DNA of 64,000 nucleotides from positions 620,001 through 684,000 of the forward strand of contig NZ_AP018222.1 in the NCBI RefSeq assembly GCF_002368035.1. Direction: 5' to 3'. Source of the DNA: Nostoc linckia NIES-25 (lineage in GTDB: Bacteria; Cyanobacteriota; Cyanobacteriia; Cyanobacteriales; Nostocaceae). The position numbers and the translations under genes are program-made. The notes beneath the pieces were generated by a model. It saw only the letters and a program-made list of their open reading frames with translations, was not told where the DNA came from and made no database searches. Of this stretch, positions 59,301 to 64,000 are shown one piece after another. Position 1 is the stretch's first letter. The number at the start of each line of letters is the position of its first letter.

Positions 59301-60878
59301 TTAATTACTGCCAAGTACAAAAAGACTTAATAATGTACCACTATTCCAGAGGCTGTGGAGGAGTATGGGAGCGAGGAGATTGCGCGATCGCGTGTAGACT
59401 ACGCCCAATACAATGCCCAAGGCGGTGAGTGGGAGAATTTCTGATAGACTCAGGTGAGCGATCGCAAACAGCAAACTACTGACAATAATCGATCCCCACA
59501 CGGGTAAATAGCGAGTGAGAGAAGGTAACAAAAAGCCGCGAAATAGAAGTTCTTCAAAAAATGGAGCCGCGATCGCCGCTGTAAAGAAAAACATCCCAAG
59601 TGCTACAGTATCTTGGCTTTCGAGGGCTAATTGCAACAGGGGATTGCTACCACCTTGTCCTTGCCAAAGTTGTTGATTAATTAAAGATACTATTACAACT
59701 ATGGGTAAAGCAGCGCAATAGCCCCCCAATCCCCACAAAAACCACTTATCTTGAAAACGGAAGCGAAACCAGAATTCTGGTAGTGGAAAAAAGCGTTTAA
59801 TAGACAAATACAGTACTAACAAAGCTCCTGATGCTACCAGTACGTAACTAACTAAAACTGAAAAAGCCTGGAGTCGCACATCAGTCACCGGACGCGGGAT
59901 GGGAAGCAGCGATAGTAGTGCGGGTACAAAAAGTTGTCCCATAAAGAAAAAGCCGACGACAAAAACCTGCAAAATCGTTTCCACATCCCAAGGCGTTGAC
60001 CAAGCTACATCAGCATTTTGAGCTAATAAAGAGGTTTTTCCTTTAAGTAAACGTTGAGCAAACAAGAAAATCAGCAGTATTAGACCAATTAATGCTGCCA
60101 AAGTCGGAATAGTACCAATAATTGCTAGTTTCAACACCGCACTAGTAGCAGCTTCTTGTTGTGCCGCTTTAACTGCTGATAGAGCTTCTTGTCGCTGCTG
60201 GAGTTGATATAGCTGAACCAAAGCAGTAGAGCGAAACCAACCTTCTAAATTCTTTTGAATCGGTTGTTGAGCATCGGGGAGCAGCTGGGGAGGATTACTC
60301 CATAACCCACTCAATACAGCAGCAGTTTGTCCAAATTCTGGATTGATATTTGAGCGCTTTTGTAATTCGCTCCAAGTTTTCAGGGCTGCATCCGTCTGTC
60401 CTTGCTGTGCTTGTAAAATACCCAGTCGCAAGTCTAATTCAGCTAGTAATTTTTGTAGTTCTTTAAAGGACTTCTGTAACTGTTGCTGCTGTCCTGGTTG
60501 AGAAGTTTTAGTAGTAGGAGAAACATCCGGTAAAGGCTTAGGAGGTGTGGGAGTTATTTCAGATTGAGAGCGCAACTGTGCAAGTTTGTTGTTAACTTTG
60601 TCCAAATTAGTTTGAACAGATTGACGCGCTTCTTGATATTGCTTTGTAGCGCTTTCTAAGGGTTGCTCGCCAAGTATCGCGCCTCGAACCGACTGAAGAT
60701 TGTCATCGCTGCTATTTTCTGATTGCCAAGCTTGGGCTTGTAGAGCGATATTAGTTTGGTACAGTTCTAAGCGGCTTTGAAACTGAGGTTCTTGCCAACT
60801 ACCGAATAAAGACAAAACTGCCAACAGAACTGCCATTGGCGTCATAATGAAAACTAAAATTAAGCGCTTGAGTGTCAT
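59301..60878 (-). CDS. CPBP-family intramembrane metalloprotease with coiled-coil N-terminal region
   Basis: 525 aa. It has one N-terminal membrane helix (LILVFIMTPMAVLLAVLSLF), then a soluble, Gln-rich helical region (about 30-235) that contains a coiled coil. About eight membrane segments follow. The CPBP/Abi motif EELLFRGFLLPSLTRY gives the Glu-Glu-x3-Arg site, followed by SSLLFAIAHLSLSEILPL (His) and LAPILLHSLWNSGTL (His/Asn). All expected catalytic residues are present. Family members process prenylated or peptide substrates; some protect bacteriocin producers. The substrate here is unknown. Confidence 0.9.
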   Translation of the reverse strand: MTLKRLILVFIMTPMAVLLAVLSLFGSWQEPQFQSRLELYQTNIALQAQAWQSENSSDDNLQSVRGAILGEQPLESATKQYQEARQSVQTNLDKVNNKLAQLRSQSEITPTPPKPLPDVSPTTKTSQPGQQQQLQKSFKELQKLLAELDLRLGILQAQQGQTDAALKTWSELQKRSNINPEFGQTAAVLSGLWSNPPQLLPDAQQPIQKNLEGWFRSTALVQLYQLQQRQEALSAVKAAQQEAATSAVLKLAIIGTIPTLAALIGLILLIFLFAQRLLKGKTSLLAQNADVAWSTPWDVETILQVFVVGFFFMGQLFVPALLSLLPIPRPVTDVRLQAFSVLVSYVLVASGALLVLYLSIKRFFPLPEFWFRFRFQDKWFLWGLGGYCAALPIVVIVSLINQQLWQGQGGSNPLLQLALESQDTVALGMFFFTAAIAAPFFEELLFRGFLLPSLTRYLPVWGSIIVSSLLFAIAHLSLSEILPLTALGIVLGVVYTRSRNLLAPILLHSLWNSGTLLSLFVLGSN

Positions 60879-60904
60879 CTATACCTCTTTTACCGTACTC
60901 AGTG

Positions 60905-60980
60905 CTGAGTTAAGAGTTAGGAGTTAAGAGTTAGGAGTTAAGAGTTATTGTTTCCACACTCCCCATCTCCTAATCTCCCT
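60905..60980. repeat. GAGTTAGGAGTTAAGAGTTAGG spacer repeat
   Basis: GTTAAGAGTTAGGAGTTAAG followed by AGTTAGGAGTTAAGAGTTAT is a run of degenerate 7-bp words. The following C-rich text (CCCCATCTCCTAATCTCCCT) is roughly its complement. Similar to 15792-15938. Confidence 0.7.
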
Positions 60981-61116
60981 CATCCCCGCGTCCCTTCTCT
61001 TTACGTCCCCTTGGGAATTATCGCAAGAAAAAGTCAGAGGTGGATAGATATTATCAATATTATGAGTCTGCAAGAAATCTGCGATGTCTACGACGGGCTA
61101 CGCCTACGCACCCGCT

Positions 61117-61794
61117 ATGTTAAATTACAACCCATTGCACTGCTTACCTTCCGCCGAGGATCTGCCCGATTCTGACGATGAACCTGTAGATAATCAATTA
61201 CAACACTTGATTCCTGGCTTGCTAGAAGCCATCTTAGCTTGGCTGTGGGCAAACCGTATGGATTGGTTTTTCGGTGTTGACATGGGGATTTATTACGATC
61301 CCGAACTGCCTCCAATTGTCCCAGATGGGTTTTTAAGCTTGGGAGTCGAGCGAGTTTTTGATGAGAACTTGCGTTTAAGTTATGTGCTGTGGGAAGAAAA
61401 GGTAATGCCAATTCTGGCGTTAGAGGTTGTTTCTCACAGACGGCGTGGGGAATACACCAGCAAAAAGAAACTTTATGCTGAGATGGAGATTTTGTATTAT
61501 GTTATTTACAATCCCCAACGTCGAAGAAAACCACCTTTAGAAGTTTACCGTTTTGTAAATGGCGAATATGTATTGCAACCTGGAAATCCTGTTTGGTTAC
61601 CAGAAATAGGTTTAGCAATTGGCTACGAACGCGGAACTTATCACGGAATTACGCGGGATTGGTTATATTGGTACGACGCACAAAAAGTCAGATATTTGAC
61701 ACCAGAAGAACGCGCTATTGCTGCCGAACAACGCGCCGACAGGTTGGCAAAAGAATTGCGAAGGTTGGGGATAAATCCAGATACTTTGAATTGA
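61117..61794 (+). CDS. Uma2-family putative endonuclease, copy 1
   Basis: 225 aa from the ATG at 61117; the upstream in-frame part is dispersed repeat (GTCTACGACGGGCTACGCCT). Segments FGVDMGIYYDPELPPIVPDG (Asp), PILALEVVSHRRRGEYTSKK (Glu-x-Val, Lys) and YAEMEILYYVIYNPQRRRKP match the PD-(D/E)XK-like Uma2 family, abundant in cyanobacteria. The C-terminus is a coiled helix (AIAAEQRADRLAKELRRLGI). Biological role unknown. Confidence 0.88.
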   Translation: MLNYNPLHCLPSAEDLPDSDDEPVDNQLQHLIPGLLEAILAWLWANRMDWFFGVDMGIYYDPELPPIVPDGFLSLGVERVFDENLRLSYVLWEEKVMPILALEVVSHRRRGEYTSKKKLYAEMEILYYVIYNPQRRRKPPLEVYRFVNGEYVLQPGNPVWLPEIGLAIGYERGTYHGITRDWLYWYDAQKVRYLTPEERAIAAEQRADRLAKELRRLGINPDTLN

Positions 61795-62447
61795 TTTGGT
61801 GAGGAAGCGATCGCTCTGTTTATACTCTTAATTAATGACTGGTTCTATAACGCGAATAATGAATAGTTAAAGTAATTGAACGTGAGATAATACAAGCGTT
61901 CAAATATTTCTGTTTTGCCATTGCTTAGGATTGCGTTTGACATTATGCTTTGAATGATAATGTGAGAAAAATTTTGATCCATAAATTGGAAAAGAGTTAA
62001 CGAAAATTCAGGCTTTCGCGCTAATCACAAATTAAAACTTTGAATCATATTATGAGTGAGAGTTTAAATTCTGAATCATAACTAGAGAATGAGTTGAAAA
62101 AACATAATTGGACAAAACTTGCACAAAAATCTCTGACAAAATTTTTCTAACTTAAACTTTCAATTCAAAATATGGTTCAAATACCCATGTTATGGTTCAA
62201 AAATTTTGTTCTAGTAGATATCGGAGTAAAAATCAAATATTTCATTGAACAAGCGATCGCTCTGTTGTTGGGCGATCGCCTACTCAAATCGTAGCTGAAT
62301 AATAATGATAATCAAGCCGAAGGGTTGATACAAACGCCTCTCGTATCAATATTTTTATCCCCTACACGATAATCATTATTAATAAAAAAACTCGAATACT
62401 AAAAGTGAACTATAAACTGGATACTCATTTTTGAACCATATCATGAG
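61795..62447. other. 653-bp AT-rich spacer with a nested palindrome
   Basis: I see no gene. Degenerate words around GAATCATATTATGAGTGAG (62042), GAATCATAACTAGAGAATGAG (about 62073; shown here by type), ATGGTTCAAATACCC (62172) and GAACCATATCATGAGTTA (62431) recur. 62299-62386 is a palindromic structure listed separately. The region ends at the toxin gene. Confidence 0.5.
62299..62386. repeat. Nested palindrome (stem-loop) of about 88 bp
   Basis: Outer arms TAATAATGATAATC and GATAATCATTATTA pair with a near match. Inside, TTGATAC pairs with GTATCAA around AAACGCCTCTC. The arrangement suggests a small mobile palindrome or a structured RNA. I know of no match. Confidence 0.65.
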
Positions 62448-62738
62448 TTAAAATCTCATTTTTTGTTTCAAATCACAGACATGATAGCAAGCAATTACAG
62501 TAATGACATTTTCTTCTACAACATAAATAACACCATAGGGAAACCTACGTATTAATGCTCGACGTGCTTGCCGATACACCACAGGATAAGCTAAAGGGTT
62601 ACGTCCAATTAAAGCTAAACAGCTATCAACTGCACGCACAAATTCCGAACCTAATCCAGGATCGCGTTGCTCGTACCATTCAAAAGCATCTTGAATATCT
62701 AGTTCTGCTTCTGGACTAATTATTAACTGATAGCTCAT
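62448..62738 (-). CDS. RelE/ParE-family toxin
   Basis: 96 aa. YQLIISPEAELDIQDAFEWY, SLALIGRNP-type loop (CLALIGRNPLAYPVVYRQAR), RRALIRRFPYGVIYVVEENV and VITVIACYHVCDLKQKM are the RelE/ParE fold with conserved Arg and the C-terminal strand. ParE-like members block gyrase, and RelE-like ones cut mRNA. This one looks ParE-like but cannot be assigned. It overlaps the antitoxin gene by 4 nt (ATGA), implying coupled translation. Confidence 0.92.
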   Translation of the reverse strand: MSYQLIISPEAELDIQDAFEWYEQRDPGLGSEFVRAVDSCLALIGRNPLAYPVVYRQARRALIRRFPYGVIYVVEENVITVIACYHVCDLKQKMRF

Positions 62739-62956
62739 TCAGATAAACCTAGTCTTTGCTTGACTGATTGCCAGCTTGAACCTCGGTTTGGGTCTTGGCG
62801 ATGCATTTCCAAACGTCTATCTAATTCTTGTTTTTGCTCATTGCTGAGAGGAACCTCATCGGGTGTGGCAAGAATGCTGTCCCATAAATCTTCGGCAAGT
62901 TGTATACGTTCGGATACACTTAGTTCAGAGATATCTACTTTTAATATTGGGTGCAT
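62735..62956 (-). CDS. Antitoxin of the RelE/ParE pair
   Basis: 73 aa. DISELSVSERIQLAEDLWDS ... ILATPDEVPLSNEQKQELDR ... RLEMHRQDPNRGSSWQSVKQ RL is the short addiction-module antitoxin family (helical, with WDS and LS..Q..ELDRR signatures). First gene of the pair, complete. Expected to neutralise the toxin directly and be degraded by proteases. Confidence 0.92.
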   Translation of the reverse strand: MHPILKVDISELSVSERIQLAEDLWDSILATPDEVPLSNEQKQELDRRLEMHRQDPNRGSSWQSVKQRLGLSE

Positions 62957-63034
62957 ATTCTTTGTTAATTTAGTTGCTTCATGTAGTCTTATTTTAGATT
63001 AAAATGACTTATATTTTGTGAATTGAGATATATT

Positions 63035-63667
63035 TTACCCTAATTTACCTTGTACCCAAGCGCGGAAAGATTCAACCAAATCGATTTCATCCATAGTTTT
63101 ACTTTGCTGGATAAATTTATTCATATCGATAACAGCAACTAAAGGAAAAGCACTACTAAATTTAATCTCAATATACTGACTTTCTACTAATTGATAAAAT
63201 TTTAAACTCTCGCCGTCGTATCTCCACAATTCTCCTACGCCTAAAGCAGCATAAATATTAAACTTATTAACAGAACTACTAGTAATATCAATTTCGACTG
63301 CCAAATCAGGTGGTGGGTCTGTTCTTAAGTCTAATTTTTGTTTCCCTCTAATTGCTGGCTCATTTTGAATATAATAGCAACTATCGGGTTCTATTCCTTT
63401 GGATATTGGTTGACGTTTTAATGTTGTAGAACCAGCACTTCTAATTTTAATTTTTAATTCCACTGCTAAAGCGAATATCAATCTGTCAAACTGAATTTTA
63501 GGATTTTCGTGTTCAAACAGTGGTGTCATAATTTCTAAAGTACCGCAGTCATAAGCAAAGCGAGAACCTCTATCCTCGCCTGTATCTCTGAGCAAGGCTT
63601 CAAAGGTTCCCCAGCTAATGTTGTATAGCACTGTTCTTTGTTCAGCAGGTGTTGACTGGACAAGCAT
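63035..63667 (-). CDS. Uma2-family putative endonuclease, copy 2
   Basis: 210 aa. FAYDCGTLEIMTPLFEHENP, KRQPISKGIEPDSCYYIQNE, DPPPDLAVEIDITSSSVNKF (Asp-x-x-Val-Glu-Ile) and YAALGVGELWRYDGESLKFY are typical Uma2 segments with the PD-(D/E)XK-like acidic residues. It is only weakly similar to copy 1. Its ATG is right next to the stop of the following partial gene, with a 1-bp gap, so the two may form an operon. Confidence 0.9.
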   Translation of the reverse strand: MLVQSTPAEQRTVLYNISWGTFEALLRDTGEDRGSRFAYDCGTLEIMTPLFEHENPKIQFDRLIFALAVELKIKIRSAGSTTLKRQPISKGIEPDSCYYIQNEPAIRGKQKLDLRTDPPPDLAVEIDITSSSVNKFNIYAALGVGELWRYDGESLKFYQLVESQYIEIKFSSAFPLVAVIDMNKFIQQSKTMDEIDLVESFRAWVQGKLG

Positions 63668-63668
63668 A

Positions 63669-64000
63669 TTAAAATATTTGTTCTGTCAGGATGTTAGATA
63701 AAATTCCTAAAATTTTACCTATGTCACTAATATAATATTCGCCTAAGTCAATTTCAACGACTTGCCCAACCAGCTTTAAAAATTTCCAGATGGTTCCAGT
63801 GGTGACAGTACCATAAATTGTTTTAATGTTATTTCCTTCACGTTCATTAAACAATTTAGCTGCTAACATCTCTGCTACGCACTGACCTAATCCTGCATTA
63901 ATATTTTCCTTCTTTGCTTCTACAATTGTTACTACTGGTGCGTTAAGAATTAAGAGTTCTGGCGAACGGCTGATAATAAAATCGCAATTTCCATTTAATC
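63669..64000 (-). CDS. Partial gene at the window edge, PD-(D/E)XK nuclease-like
   Basis: The frame runs off the right end of the window: about 110 residues are visible and the 5' end lies beyond 64000. [20 protein letters not shown] then [20 protein letters not shown] has Asp, then Glu-Ala-Lys in the order of the PD-(D/E)XK core, followed by a helix ([17 protein letters not shown]). The rest ([20 protein letters not shown]) is consistent with the same restriction-endonuclease-like fold. An internal Met at 63869 is not the start. Function unknown. Confidence 0.78.
   Translation of the reverse strand, partial: LNGNCDFIISRSPELLILNAPVVTIVEAKKENINAGLGQCVAEMLAAKLFNEREGNNIKTIYGTVTTGTIWKFLKLVGQVVEIDLGEYYISDIGKILGILSNILTEQIF

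Noticed and set aside
1..64000. tRNA, rRNA or tmRNA genes
   Set aside because: I scanned for T-loop-like words and rRNA-type conserved stretches and saw none; a covariance search would be decisive.

Overview
The window reads as chromosome of a filamentous, probably heterocyst-forming cyanobacterium of the Nostoc/Calothrix/Tolypothrix type. The evidence is dense HIP1 octamers (GCGATCGC), moderate GC with AT-rich spacers, many short dispersed intergenic repeats, and typical cyanobacterial genes: zeta-carotene desaturase with an SRPBCC neighbour, pyrH-frr, a DUF3611 protein, Uma2 nucleases, tandem TspO-like proteins and double-glycine peptide precursors with a C39-peptidase exporter. I saw no rRNA, tRNA or CRISPR array.

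Layout. 0.8-9.9 kb is an accessory peptide-export locus: an HlyD adaptor, a peptidase/ABC exporter, and four small ORFs with (near-)double-glycine leaders. It is interrupted by an alpha/beta hydrolase and by IS630-type debris, which has made a ParA-transposase chimera and truncated a LuxR-type regulator. 11.6-19.7 kb is mostly housekeeping (redoxin, pyrH-frr, a broken PIN toxin with its antitoxin, a geranylgeranyl-reductase-like oxidoreductase, pfkA, era, a NarL-type regulator, a GNAT protein). 20.5-27.8 kb holds a DMT transporter, an AlkA-like glycosylase, a YdeI-like protein, a DUF3611 protein, two TspO-like paralogues and a VanX-like dipeptidase.

27.9-32.5 kb is the most unusual block. A Trypco1-like small protein, a trypsin-P-loop ATPase fusion and a large membrane P-loop ATPase lie in one directional run. 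They match the composition of predicted NTP-dependent conflict (defence/cell-suicide) systems. 33.4-44 kb holds an Orn/Lys/Arg decarboxylase, a DrrAB-type ABC exporter, a secreted protein, a Bcp peroxiredoxin, cobQ with a small 2Fe-2S ferredoxin, and an 821-residue beta-rich repeat protein I cannot assign. 44.4-64 kb holds the zds cluster, a small ribbon-helix-helix protein, an IscA-type protein, a TPR protein, a TIGR01777 oxidoreductase, an FHA protein, a Cu+ P-type ATPase, DUF2752 and TM2 membrane proteins, a CPBP protease, two Uma2 proteins, a RelE/ParE toxin-antitoxin pair, and a nuclease-like gene cut by the window edge.

Repeats are the second theme. Three arrays of unrelated sequence all have exactly a 21-bp period. 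At least two MITE-like families occur as pairs in the window, one pair with an inverted core. Intergenic-type repeats also sit in frame inside two enzyme genes: three in the copper ATPase and one in the decarboxylase.
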